Positions 42,381 to 51,680 of a stretch of DNA of 64,000 nucleotides are shown in pieces. This stretch comes from DASRFR01 sp035651455. Its GTDB lineage: Bacteria; Acidobacteriota; Terriglobia; Terriglobales; Acidobacteriaceae. The translations under genes and the position numbers were made by a program. The DNA lies in assembly GCA_035651455.1 (NCBI GenBank), contig DASRFR010000059.1, positions 124,001 to 188,000 on the forward strand. Reading direction: 5' to 3'. The number at the start of each line of letters is the position of its first letter. The first letter of the stretch is position 1. A model generated the notes under the pieces. The model saw nothing but the letters and a program-made list of their open reading frames with translations, made no database searches and was not told the origin of the DNA.

Positions 42381-43834
42381 AATGCTTAGGGCTCTGGGTC
42401 GCGACGATTGCGGTGCTGGTTACATTCGCAGGTACGCGCGAGGCAAAGGCGCAAGCAACGGACTGGCAGCAGGTCCCGATTCCCCAGCTTCCTTCGTTCC
42501 AGCCGCAGGAACCGAAACGCATCCAGTTGAGTAATGGGATGGTGATCTTTCTACAGGAAGATCACGAACTGCCGCTCATCGACGGCATCGCACGCATCCG
42601 CGGCGGAGCCCGGGACGTATCGGCTGAGAAGACCGGTTTGACCGGCATCTATGGCGAGGTCTGGCGCACCGGAGGGACAAAGACACAGACCGGCGACCAG
42701 CTTGACGACTTCCTGGAAGCCCGAGCCGCGAAGCTTGAGACTGCCGACACTATCGATTCCACGACCATCGGGTGGTCCTGCCTGAAGGGCGATTTCGACG
42801 ACGTTTTCAAGCTCTTTCTCGATCTTCTGCAGAACCCGGCATTCCGCGCCGACAAGCTGGAGTTGGCACAAAAGGAAGCATTTGACGGCATCTCGCGGCG
42901 CAACGATGATCCCTCGCAGATCACGTCGCGCGAATCCGCAAAGCTTGCCTACGGACCAAATAATCCCTACGCGCGCGTCCCCGAGTACAAGACCATCGCG
43001 GCGGTTACGCAGCAGGACTTATTTAACTGGCACAAAGCCCACGTCATGCCGAACTACATCATTCTCGGCATCACGGGCGACTTCGATGCAACCGCCATGG
43101 AAGCACGGCTGCGACAGGCATTTGAATCATGGCAAAAAGGACCGCCGTGGAAGGAAGCACAATACCCGGCGCAGTTGGCCAAGCCCGGGTATTACCTGGT
43201 TGACAAGTCGGATGTGAACCAAAGCAATATCCGCATGGTGGGCATTGGAACGACCAGAAAAGATCCGGACTACTACGCGATTGAAGTGTTCAATGAAGCG
43301 TTCGGCGGCGGATTTTCGTCGCGGCTGTTCAAGGACATCCGCACTAAGCGGGGCCTGGCCTACGGAGTAGGGGGAGGGATTGGCACCGCGTTCGATCATC
43401 CGGGAGTCTTGCGGATCGCCATGGGCACAAAGAGCCAGAGCACGATCGAGTCGATCCAGGCGCTATATGAGGAGATGGACGATCTCAAAGTCCACCCCAT
43501 TACTGACGAGGAAATCAAGCGCGCGAAAGACGGAATCCTGAACTCGTTCATCTTCAACTTCGACACTCCGGAAAAAGTGTTACGGGAGAAGATGGCTTAT
43601 GAGTTTTACGGCTACCCGCTCGATTTCCTGGAGAAGTTTCGCTCCGGTATTGAAAAGGTGACGGGAGCAGATGTAAACCGGGTGGCTGCGAAGTACATGA
43701 GGAAGGACCAATTTCCTGTGCTCGTGGTGGGCAATCCCGAGCACTTCGACAAGCCGCTTTCGTCGTTAGGCGCGGTCCAAAAAATCGACATCACCATTCC
43801 ACCACCGCCGGGCGGGCAGCAAGGCGCGAATTAG
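42377..43834 (+). CDS. M16 peptidase partner subunit lacking the zinc motif
   Basis: 485 aa. Signal peptide followed by M16 fold; at the place of HxxEH the sequence reads LTGIYGEVWRTGGT, so all three zinc residues are lost. The region NPYARVPEYKTIAAVT and the SRLFKDIRTKRGLAYGVGGG (R..Y pair that binds substrate in the partner subunit) are kept. This fits the inactive half of a bacterial M16B heterodimer, with catalysis by the gene just upstream. Confidence 0.9.
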   Translation: MKCLGLWVATIAVLVTFAGTREAKAQATDWQQVPIPQLPSFQPQEPKRIQLSNGMVIFLQEDHELPLIDGIARIRGGARDVSAEKTGLTGIYGEVWRTGGTKTQTGDQLDDFLEARAAKLETADTIDSTTIGWSCLKGDFDDVFKLFLDLLQNPAFRADKLELAQKEAFDGISRRNDDPSQITSRESAKLAYGPNNPYARVPEYKTIAAVTQQDLFNWHKAHVMPNYIILGITGDFDATAMEARLRQAFESWQKGPPWKEAQYPAQLAKPGYYLVDKSDVNQSNIRMVGIGTTRKDPDYYAIEVFNEAFGGGFSSRLFKDIRTKRGLAYGVGGGIGTAFDHPGVLRIAMGTKSQSTIESIQALYEEMDDLKVHPITDEEIKRAKDGILNSFIFNFDTPEKVLREKMAYEFYGYPLDFLEKFRSGIEKVTGADVNRVAAKYMRKDQFPVLVVGNPEHFDKPLSSLGAVQKIDITIPPPPGGQQGAN

Positions 43835-43986
43835 GCTTCCGGCGCGATTAGTCTGAGCTTGAGTGTCTCGGAATTCTGAGCCGTCCCTCGGCTCGTCGAC
43901 AAACACGCCGGCAGTCCAGAGCGGCTTGACCGCGGCACCGGGCCGCCGTATCCTAAGGCGAACAAAAGACGAAAGTAAGTACCTCG

Positions 43987-44991
43987 ATGGCGTCCCTACC
44001 GTTGCTTCCCCAGCCCGACAAAAAGCCACTGGTGGGAATCGCGCGGCTGGCGTCCTACGGGGAATCGCTGCGGGAAGGCCACGACGTCGAGTACTTCGCT
44101 CTGCCAAGTCGGTCAATCCTGAACCGTTGCACCGCGGCTCGCATGCCGTTCACCTGGACCATCAACCCGTACCGGGGCTGCGAGTTCGCTTGCAAGTATT
44201 GCTACGCGCGCTACACGCACGAGTTCATGGAGATGCGCGACGGCTTCGATTTCGAACGCAAGATCTACGTCAAAGAACACGCGGCCGCCCTGCTGCGGCA
44301 GGAGTTGCCGCAGGTAAAGGCGGGTCAGCCGATCGCGATCGGCACCGCCACCGACCCTTACCAGCCGGCGGAGCGGCGTTACCAACTCACGCGCGCGATC
44401 CTGGAAGAGATGTCGCTGCATCGTGGGCTCGACATCGGCATTGTCACCAAATCGCACTTGGTATTGCGAGATACCGACGTTTTGCAGCGCGTGGCTGAAC
44501 ACAACGAGCTGTTCGTAAACCTGACAGTGACCACTACAAATACAGAGTTGGCGCGCATCCTGGAGCCGCGCGCGCCCCGCCCGGATCTGCGCCTTGACGC
44601 CGTGCGCCGGCTCAACGTAGCGGGTTTGAATGCGGGCGTCATCTGCGCTCCCGTGGTTCCGGGCATCACCGACGGCCCAAGAGATCTGGAGGCGCTAGTG
44701 AAAGCCGTAGCGTCCGCGGGCGGAAAGTATGTGTACGCGAATCCGCTGTTCCTGAAACCATGTTCGGCGGCGATCTTCCTGCCATTTCTGGAAAGCAAAT
44801 TCCCGCACCTGGTGGAAGATTATCGAAGGCGATTTGCGGAGCGCGCATTTTTGCCGCAAGCCTATGGCAAGCGGCTGTCGCAGCTGATGGCCAAGCTGAG
44901 AATCAAACACAAGATCGGCGACAACTACGGCCGTTATAGCCGTAAGTCGCACCCGTCGCCGCAAGTCGAAGAACAGCTGAAGCTGTTTTGA
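43987..44991 (+). CDS. Radical SAM protein, SplB-like (COG1533)
   Basis: 334 aa. CEFACKYCYARY is the CxxxCxxC [4Fe-4S]-SAM motif; preceded by TWTINPYRGC and followed by IAIGTATDPYQPAERRYQLTR, which is typical of the SPL-like subgroup (Rv2578c type). Family members are annotated as DNA repair photolyase-like, but this subgroup has no proven substrate. There is no dimeric SPL substrate-site evidence. Single gene. Confidence 0.88.
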   Translation: MASLPLLPQPDKKPLVGIARLASYGESLREGHDVEYFALPSRSILNRCTAARMPFTWTINPYRGCEFACKYCYARYTHEFMEMRDGFDFERKIYVKEHAAALLRQELPQVKAGQPIAIGTATDPYQPAERRYQLTRAILEEMSLHRGLDIGIVTKSHLVLRDTDVLQRVAEHNELFVNLTVTTTNTELARILEPRAPRPDLRLDAVRRLNVAGLNAGVICAPVVPGITDGPRDLEALVKAVASAGGKYVYANPLFLKPCSAAIFLPFLESKFPHLVEDYRRRFAERAFLPQAYGKRLSQLMAKLRIKHKIGDNYGRYSRKSHPSPQVEEQLKLF

Positions 44992-45142
44992 GTGGTTATC
45001 CCTCCTGGTCGGTATCCGGATAGGAGTGGAACTCGTCCCGTTTCCGGCTACTGCGATTAATAGAGCCATTGCGCAAAAAGCGCGCTCGATTGACGATGGT
45101 AAGCGGCGCTGGAGGCTTCCTCCACTATAATTTCCTGTCCCC

Positions 45143-46315
45143 ATGGTCACTCCCGCACAACCGGTTGGCCAGCAGCGTCGCTCGTCCGAGCTTGTACAAC
45201 GCGTTGAACGATTCTGGCAGCGAGTCACGGAAGGCTTGCAGCTTGGACAGTTGTGGTCGCAGTTCGAAAAAGACGCGCGCGCCAGCTACCGCCTGTACTC
45301 GCGCGACCTGGGCAGCGGCGCCAAGGCGCAGCCGCAGATCAAGCACCCGTTTCTGCAGAAACTGAGCCTTCTCTTCTGGGCAATCATGGAGAAGTTGTCG
45401 CCGGCTCGGCGCGTACTTCTGCTGATCGCTTTAGTGATGCTGTTTTTTCCCAGCGGCGGATTCACTTACCAGGACAGGGGCGGGGACGTACACGTTGCTG
45501 AACTGGACCTGCACGTCTGGGGAGGCATCCTGATGTTCGTGCTCCTGATGCTGGAGGTCGCAGACCGGGTGGTGATGAAACGAGATCTCGAAATCGCCCG
45601 CGAGATCCAGATTTGGCTACTGCCGGGGGCTCCGCCCCAGATACCGGGCCTTGAGATCGCGTACATCACTCGTCCGGCAAACACCGTCGCAGGCGACTAT
45701 TACGACATCTTTCCGCGGCCCGGGAAGACATTGCAGGAAGACCGCCTGCTGATGGTAGTGGCTGATGTCGCGGGAAAGAGTATTCCCGCCGCCATGCTGA
45801 TGGCGACCTTCCAAGCCAGCCTGAAGACGCTTTCCGCCACGCGCGTGCCTTTCGCCGAACTGGTGGCGGGCATGAATCAGTATGCCTGCAGTAACAGCAA
45901 CGGAGGCCTGCGTTTCACTACGTCATTCCTGGGCGAGTACGATCCCGCCAAGCGTACATTGACGTACATTAATGCCGGCCACAATCAGCCCATGTTGCGG
46001 CGGCAATCGGGAGCTATCGAACGTCTGGATGCGGGAGGCTTACCGCTGGGCATACTTTCGAGCGCGACTTACCAGTCGGGTGTCGTGCAGCTTCAGTCCG
46101 GGGATTGGCTGGTGATCTTCACGGACGGACTGGTGGAAGCCGTGAACGCCCGCGGCGAAGAGTACGATGAGCAGCGATTGCATTCCATGCTCACCGCAGG
46201 CGTGGACGCGAAGCCGCAAGAACTGCTGCGGCGCATTATGGCAGACCTGGATGTTTTTGTTGGAGACACCCCCCAGCACGACGATGTCACCTGCCTGCTG
46301 ATCAAAGCGGCGTGA
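45143..46315 (+). CDS. RsbU-type PP2C (SpoIIE) serine phosphatase, membrane anchored
   Basis: 390 aa. Two hydrophobic helices (VLLLIALVMLFFPSGGF, about 92-110, and HVWGGILMFVLLMLEVA, about 128-145) precede the coiled linker and the phosphatase domain: VAGDYYDIF (metal Asp), VVADVAGKSIPAAMLM, YINAGHNQPML, IFTDGLVEAVN and QHDDVTCLLI. These enzymes dephosphorylate anti-anti-sigma factors in partner-switching networks. No STAS or HPK-anti-sigma gene is next to it. Confidence 0.9.
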   Translation: MVTPAQPVGQQRRSSELVQRVERFWQRVTEGLQLGQLWSQFEKDARASYRLYSRDLGSGAKAQPQIKHPFLQKLSLLFWAIMEKLSPARRVLLLIALVMLFFPSGGFTYQDRGGDVHVAELDLHVWGGILMFVLLMLEVADRVVMKRDLEIAREIQIWLLPGAPPQIPGLEIAYITRPANTVAGDYYDIFPRPGKTLQEDRLLMVVADVAGKSIPAAMLMATFQASLKTLSATRVPFAELVAGMNQYACSNSNGGLRFTTSFLGEYDPAKRTLTYINAGHNQPMLRRQSGAIERLDAGGLPLGILSSATYQSGVVQLQSGDWLVIFTDGLVEAVNARGEEYDEQRLHSMLTAGVDAKPQELLRRIMADLDVFVGDTPQHDDVTCLLIKAA

Positions 46316-46335
46316 GCGAGCGGTGCGGAGAGGAG

Positions 46336-46686
46336 TTATCGCCTTCTCCTCCAGCCTAACCACATGCCCATCATCGTTCCCAGAGCGATCGCAGCAGCCA
46401 CCTTCTTGCGGTCGGTAATGGCCACAAACCGGGTGGGCTGATCGCTTACTTCAATTACGCCCACAGGGATGGCGCGCGCTCCCCCGCCGCCGCCTCCACC
46501 CTCGCCCCTGGCCTTGCTATCTCCGACCCCACCGGTCCCCGCACCGGCGCCATACGCGTAAATCACTTTGGATACCGGGATGATTGTCTTTCCCTGAGCA
46601 GAAATAGGCTCGCCGTAAATCGTCTTCACGCTCGCCTGGCTCAGGACGCCCTCTTTCAGCGATTGCAACAGCGCCAAACTTCCCAT
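46336..46686 (-). CDS. GerW/YtfJ-like protein with glycine-rich loop
   Basis: 116 aa; AAGGAG six bases before the ATG. It has the YtfJ pattern TIYGEPISAQGKTIIPVSKVIYAYGAG, a Gly-rich stretch (GEGGGGGGGARAIPVGVIEV) and a final TM helix (VAAAIALGTMMGMWLGW) followed by Arg residues. In Bacillus GerW is needed for spore germination; Acidobacteriota are not known to sporulate, so it must do something else here. 27 bp after the Rieske oxygenase gene. Confidence 0.85.
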   Translation of the reverse strand: MGSLALLQSLKEGVLSQASVKTIYGEPISAQGKTIIPVSKVIYAYGAGAGTGGVGDSKARGEGGGGGGGARAIPVGVIEVSDQPTRFVAITDRKKVAAAIALGTMMGMWLGWRRRR

Positions 46687-46713
46687 AAAACTCCTTTGAA
46701 CCTGCAGCCAATA

Positions 46714-47802
46714 TTATGGCCCGCCCATTACCTCCGCGTACATCCGGTGAAAAGCGTGTACACCCTTCTCCTGCTTCACGCTGTAGCGGCCGCGCTGGTA
46801 ACTCCGCGAGCGCAGGTTCTTCTGGACTGCCTCGCAGATGGCAACATCTTCGATTTGAATTGCATCGCTGAACGCCACTGATTTCTTCGCCGCCTCGCTG
46901 CCCAGGTCTTTTTCCGGCAAATACCACTCGAAGATCGCGACGCTCCGTTCTGGCCCGGCGGGAAGCACAACATTGAGCGATATATTGTCGGGATAGCAGT
47001 TCAACATCCAGTTGGGGAAAATCCAGAAGTAATCGGTGGTCAGGTCCTCGCGGGTTTCCTGGTAACGCCGTGGAGTGGTGTCGCCATGCTGGGCGCCGCG
47101 AATGGGACTCCATTGACGCACGTGGCGCAAGTAGGGCTCGACGGTATAGGAGTTGTAATCCAGCTCGCGGTTCAGGCCCGGATGCACGCTGGGCAGGTGA
47201 TAGCCCTCAAGGTAATTATCGACATAAGTTTTCCAATTGCATTGCTGGTCATAAGTTCGGCGCTCGAACAGCTTCATGCCATCACAATTGAAGCGGGCAG
47301 CCTGCTTCGGGAGCTCGGCCAGGCTGTTAACCAACGGCTCAGCGTGGGTGTCCAGGTTGACAAAAATGAAGTTGAACCATTCTTCCGTGCGCACCGGGGC
47401 CAGCGCGAAATCCTCACGCCGGAAATCCTGGACGCCTTCAAATTCTGGAGCGCTGATGAGGGCGCCGTCCAATCCATAAGTCCAGCCGTGATATCCGCAG
47501 CGAAACAAGCGGCGTGACCCGCAGCCCTCCGCAGGAGGGCCGGCACGATGACGGCAGACGTTGTAAAAGCCGCGCAATTCGCCGTCGGCGCCGCGCACGA
47601 TCAGCAGGGGCTCTCCCGCGATCTCGCAGGTGAAGTAGTCTCCTGCGTGGGCGGCTTGATCGTGATGCCCGACAACTTGCCAGGTGCGGCGGAAAATCCT
47701 CTCCTGCTCCAGGGCAAGGACATCCGCGTCGATGTACCACCACGCAGGAAGCGACCAGGCACGAGTGATATCGGCGTCAATCTGCAGTTCCCCGGTATTC
47801 AT
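46714..47802 (-). CDS. Rieske non-haem iron oxygenase, alpha subunit
   Basis: 362 aa from the ATG at 47802. N-terminal Rieske domain with CRHRAGPP and CGYHGWTYG (two Cys, two His for [2Fe-2S]), then the mononuclear iron domain DNYLEGYHLPSVHPGL with two His and a distal Asp/Glu. The spacing fits choline monooxygenase/phenylpropionate dioxygenase-like alpha subunits. It needs a ferredoxin and reductase, not seen nearby. Substrate unknown. Confidence 0.88.
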   Translation of the reverse strand: MNTGELQIDADITRAWSLPAWWYIDADVLALEQERIFRRTWQVVGHHDQAAHAGDYFTCEIAGEPLLIVRGADGELRGFYNVCRHRAGPPAEGCGSRRLFRCGYHGWTYGLDGALISAPEFEGVQDFRREDFALAPVRTEEWFNFIFVNLDTHAEPLVNSLAELPKQAARFNCDGMKLFERRTYDQQCNWKTYVDNYLEGYHLPSVHPGLNRELDYNSYTVEPYLRHVRQWSPIRGAQHGDTTPRRYQETREDLTTDYFWIFPNWMLNCYPDNISLNVVLPAGPERSVAIFEWYLPEKDLGSEAAKKSVAFSDAIQIEDVAICEAVQKNLRSRSYQRGRYSVKQEKGVHAFHRMYAEVMGGP

Positions 47803-47879
47803 AGCGGTAAGGCGGACATTGTACAAAACTGCGGGTCTGAGCGGCCCGACAATGCTACCGGGAGTGCTCGAATTGACGT

Positions 47880-48617
47880 TCAGAAATTGGAATAGATCGC
47901 GTACTGACGAGCCGAGATGATACTTTTCAACTCTGTACTTTTTTGCAGCAGATCCTGAAACACCGGGTTGTAATAAATAACGATTACGGGTCGCGCTTTC
48001 ATTCGCAAAGAATGATGGAGATTCTCGATCACTGTTTCTAAACCGGTGCGAGGTAAAGGATGGAACAGGTAGAGGACGAGGGGGTCGGCGGGAAACTCAT
48101 AATGGCGGGCGTCGGCGCAGACAGACACGATGTCATGACATGCCTGCGATTTGCTCTGGTAAATTCGCAGGTTCTCCTGGGCGATACGATGCAATTCCGG
48201 GAGCAACTCGACGCCCACGATGCTGCGGAAAGGATAGTTTGCGGCCATCAGCAGGGTTCGACCTTTGCCCGACCCCAGGTCGACGAATACGAATTGGCTG
48301 AAGTCAATGTCCAAGCGGTCCAGCATCTCGCGGAACATTTCCGGTTCCGTGGGCTGATAAGCGGAATGCAAAACCCCGAGCAGGCGGTCGCGCCAACGCA
48401 CGGCGCCACTCGTAGTGTTGACACGGTAGTCCCAATCGTAATCTATGTCACCGTAGCGCTGGCGGCTGCGGGCGGGAGTGGAATCCCTCAGGAACCCCCA
48501 AAGGTCGCCGACGAGCATGGCGAGCACGGCGAGAGAACCGTGGCTGGCGCGGCGATCCCTCCACCAACTGCGAAGGGCGCGGGGTATGCTGGCGTCGAGA
48601 GGAACAGCGGCATGCAC
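47880..48617 (-). CDS. Class I SAM-dependent methyltransferase
   Basis: The frame is open to 48845, but the DUF3179 gene ends at 48686 on the same strand, so I take the GTG at 48617 as a likely start (245 aa); this is uncertain. Glycine loop FVFVDLGSGKGRTLLMAANYP, acidic VGVEL at strand two, and VLYLFHPL. Residues after it (VIVIYYNPVFQDLLQ) match methyltransferases of the small-molecule type. The substrate is not known. Confidence 0.75.
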   Translation of the reverse strand: MHAAVPLDASIPRALRSWWRDRRASHGSLAVLAMLVGDLWGFLRDSTPARSRQRYGDIDYDWDYRVNTTSGAVRWRDRLLGVLHSAYQPTEPEMFREMLDRLDIDFSQFVFVDLGSGKGRTLLMAANYPFRSIVGVELLPELHRIAQENLRIYQSKSQACHDIVSVCADARHYEFPADPLVLYLFHPLPRTGLETVIENLHHSLRMKARPVIVIYYNPVFQDLLQKSTELKSIISARQYAIYSNF

Positions 48618-48685
48618 AACAGAATGGTAATGGATGTGTGGAGCGATTGAGAAATTCCCGTCTGGCTTGGACCAGGCGCCGGAAT

Positions 48686-49912
48686 TCAGTGCCGGTACAC
48701 GGTTGTGTTGGGATGGTAGTTCCGCCAATCGAACCAATAGTCCTTCAGCATGGAAACCGGGGAAAGGCACTTGCCTTTGGAAGCCCCATCCAGGGCGCAA
48801 CCGCGAAAATCCCAATTGGATCCGGAACTGTCGACTAGAGTCCAATCAGTGCTGTCGGTTTTTCGAAAGAATTCTAAGTTTGCGCCATCGAGTTGCGCCT
48901 GGAAGACACGAATCGACTTCTTATCCGGACCAAGCAGCAGCAGGACCGGAACACCGCCCACGCGATCCATGAGCGGCGATCCGGTTGTTATCGGGGTGAT
49001 CGGATAGGCCCGCGCCACACCGTTAATATCGAGCCCAATGAGAATGTCCCGGTCGTTCATACCTTTTTCTTTGAAGCTGATGGTAACCGGCAATTTCGCG
49101 ACTTCGGGTTCCCAATTGCTTTCATATTCCTTCTGATCCTGAGCGACGGCCTTGAGCACCTGACCCGCGGGATTCTCCTTCTGCCACAGTCCGAAAGTAA
49201 GTTCGTCGCTGAGCACGGGTTGCAATCGCGAGCCCTTCAGCGGACCTGAGATGGCCAAACCTGTTACCTGCTGCCACCAGCTGCCGGTTTCCTCGTCCCG
49301 GGCAAGGAAATTCTGGTTATTGATGCCCGCCAGATGGAAATGCAAAACCTTCCCGTTTACCGTGCTTTTCCACACCAGACCGGTGTGACAGAGCGTTCAA
49401 TAGGTGACGGCGATGGGCACTCCACCCACAACATCGTTCACCACGTGGTGATACGCCATCTCGCGGATGGGATAGGCGCGGGCATCATCGCCGAATCGCA
49501 CCGCCATCACCATCTCGGAACCAGGAAGCTGGGTGGCCGAGGCTGAGTCGAATCCCGGAGTTTTCAGGTGATGGAACATCCATTCGAAGTAGTCGACCCG
49601 CGACATAACGGCGGCGCCCATCGTGAGCAGTGCGCCAAAGGCCAGCATGCCTTTTTTCCATCTCGGCACGCGCGCCCAGAAGAATATCGCGAAAACGATA
49701 GAGTGCAGCGCCGCCAACAGGGTGAAAGTTGGAGCGATGTCGCGGATAATCAGTGCCCATTGCAGCATTCCCGGCGACTGGTAATGGAACGGACGGATGA
49801 CATAAGCCGGAAAGATGAACAGGGAGACACCGAACAGCACCGCCGCCGTAAAGACGACATCCGGAAGATGGCTGCGTTTGAAGCGTGTAGGTTGGACCGT
49901 AGCAGTGGACAT
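48686..49912 (-). CDS. Membrane DUF3179 protein with an in-frame TGA: candidate selenoprotein (UxxC)
   Basis: 408 codons if TGA at 49397-49399 is read through. Residues 1-171 have three TM helices (DVVFTAAVLFGVSLFIFPAYV, APTFTLLAALHSIVFAIFF, GMLAFGALLTMGAAVM) and the start of DUF3179 (FGDDARAYPIREMAYHHVVNDVVGGVPIAVTY). The frame then shows TGA, followed by TLCHTGLVWKSTVNGKVL and the whole remaining domain (DEETGSWWQQVTG, DINGVARAYPI, YHPNTTVYRH). Family members have VTYCxxC here, so TGA replaces a conserved Cys. A hairpin with loop GGUCU lies 15 nt downstream. Alternatives are a single-base nonsense mutation or a sequence error. Divergent from a VCBS-protein gene. Confidence 0.7.
49371..49387 (-). 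promoter_or_regulatory. SECIS-like hairpin downstream of the in-frame TGA
   Basis: On the mRNA strand CACACC-GGUCU-GGUGUG forms a perfect 6-bp stem with a 5-nt loop (a seventh U-G pair is possible at the base). G is in both first loop positions. The loop starts 15 nt after UGA; in E. coli fdhF the same GGUCU core starts 18 nt after UGA. Spacing is at or just under the usual bacterial range as I recall it. Confidence 0.55.
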
Positions 49913-50054
49913 CGGGAGTTCTTCGATTATGCCGGAGCGCCGTCGTTAAGGCAATTGGGCTGAGACGGTGGGGCAGAATACCTGCGAGGCGAGTGCGGCG
50001 GCGAAATTCCCAAGCGGGGGTATCCGGCAAGTGTCTGCTATGCTTGCCAGATTC

Positions 50055-51503
50055 ATGGGTACGATACGAAGATTTTCGTTCACCGCCACGCTGATCGTCA
50101 CCATGCTGCTTTTGGGCATAGCGGGGTCACTCGCCGGGCAAGTCCCCTCCAAGCGCGCGACGGCGGATGGCTCGAAAGCCGTGGTTTTCCGCCGAGTTGC
50201 AAACACCGGGATCGAACTCCCCTCGGTGCCGAACATTCCCGATCTGCAGGATCTTCGCAAACCCATTCCGGCCGGCACTTACTCTGTCGAGTACGCACGC
50301 GGCACACTGGTTCCGGGAATGGGGGGCGCGATCGCGATCGGCGATTTCGACCAGGACGGCAATCCCGACCTGTATGTCGTCGTTCCCGGAGGTTCGAACC
50401 ACTTACTTCGAAACGACGGAAAAGGTCGCTTCACCGATGTGACATCGAAAGTGAAGGTGGCGGGCACTGGCGCAGATATCTCCGCTACGTTTCTCGACTA
50501 CGACCACTCCGGGCATCTCAGCCTTGCGATTGCAGGGATGGGAGGAATCACGCTGTATCGGAACAATGGAGACAGTACTTTCACGGACGTCTCGCAAAAC
50601 TCAGGATTGAAAGGCGAACCCAGTCAGTTCTATAGCTACGTCACTGCAGTACCAGGAGACAAGCCGGGTTTTCCCGATCTGCTGGCGGCGATGTACACGA
50701 ATTTCGCGTCTGCGCCGTCCACCGCCTCTTTCATTTTTCCAAACAACTTTCCCGACGGTTCCGTCCATCTTTATCGCAACCAGCACGATGGCACTTTCCA
50801 GGACGCAACTGAAGCTTCGGGACTGGGTTCGCAGTCCGGCCGCACGCGCAAGATTATTGCCGCGGACTTCAACCAGGATGGTCTGGTCGATCTGCTCCTG
50901 CTTCGGGACAATAAGCCCCCACTGCTCTACTTGAGGCAGAAGAATGGACAATTCGCAGACCACACTGCCGAGGCGGGAGAGGACCTCCTGATCTACGCCT
51001 TCTTGGATGGCCAGGCGGCTGACTTCAATCATGACGGCAGGATGGATCTGGCGCTCTGGTCCAGCGTTGGCAATCGCATTCTGCTGAACCGGGGCGGGGG
51101 AAAGTTCGTGGAAGTTTCGATGCCAGTCATTACCGAGCCACCCAGCCCATTCGGATTCCGCGGCATGGTTGCCGAACTGAGCGGCGATGCAGGCCCCGAT
51201 CTGCTCGCCGCGGACGCTCGCGGCCAATGGCGCTTCCTCCAGAACCATGGCGGTCGCTTTGAGCAGCTGCCGTTCAGCCTATCTGCTACCCGCGAAATGT
51301 CTGATGGACAATCAGCGTCGCACCCTGAAACTGCAGAGGCATCGAGTTATGCACCAAGCTTATTTGCCTGCATAACCGCGTTCAAAGCAGGCAAGTCGGA
51401 TTCGCTTCGGCTGATCGCTTTGACCCGCAACGGCCAAGTTTTGATCTTCAAGAAGGCCTCTCAGGACAAGACACCGTCATCGCTGAAAAAACGCAGCCCG
51501 TAA
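50055..51503 (+). CDS. Secreted VCBS/FG-GAP repeat protein
   Basis: 482 aa from the ATG at 50055 (50040 is an alternative). A signal peptide (MGTIRRFSFTATLIVTMLLLGIAGSLAG) is followed by FG-GAP/VCBS repeats with Ca-binding-type DxDxDG loops: AIGDFDQDGNPDLYV, AADFNQDGLVDLL and AADFNHDGRMDLAL, forming a beta-propeller. Probably a periplasmic or surface protein; ligand unknown. Starts 142 bp away from the divergent DUF3179 gene. Confidence 0.85.
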   Translation: MGTIRRFSFTATLIVTMLLLGIAGSLAGQVPSKRATADGSKAVVFRRVANTGIELPSVPNIPDLQDLRKPIPAGTYSVEYARGTLVPGMGGAIAIGDFDQDGNPDLYVVVPGGSNHLLRNDGKGRFTDVTSKVKVAGTGADISATFLDYDHSGHLSLAIAGMGGITLYRNNGDSTFTDVSQNSGLKGEPSQFYSYVTAVPGDKPGFPDLLAAMYTNFASAPSTASFIFPNNFPDGSVHLYRNQHDGTFQDATEASGLGSQSGRTRKIIAADFNQDGLVDLLLLRDNKPPLLYLRQKNGQFADHTAEAGEDLLIYAFLDGQAADFNHDGRMDLALWSSVGNRILLNRGGGKFVEVSMPVITEPPSPFGFRGMVAELSGDAGPDLLAADARGQWRFLQNHGGRFEQLPFSLSATREMSDGQSASHPETAEASSYAPSLFACITAFKAGKSDSLRLIALTRNGQVLIFKKASQDKTPSSLKKRSP

Positions 51504-51680
51504 TAGCGAGCACGCAAACTTCTCAAAACCCGTAAAATAGGGGTTCAAGCGACGGCGCATTCCCGGTGCTTCCGCCTGAGCAGGAGGGTGCGCTTCAACA
51601 CACCTGCCTGTGATCCAACCCACGACGCGGTTGCCCCTGGCGCAGCTAGACTGGCAGCCGGGATCTAAGGGGATTTCGCC

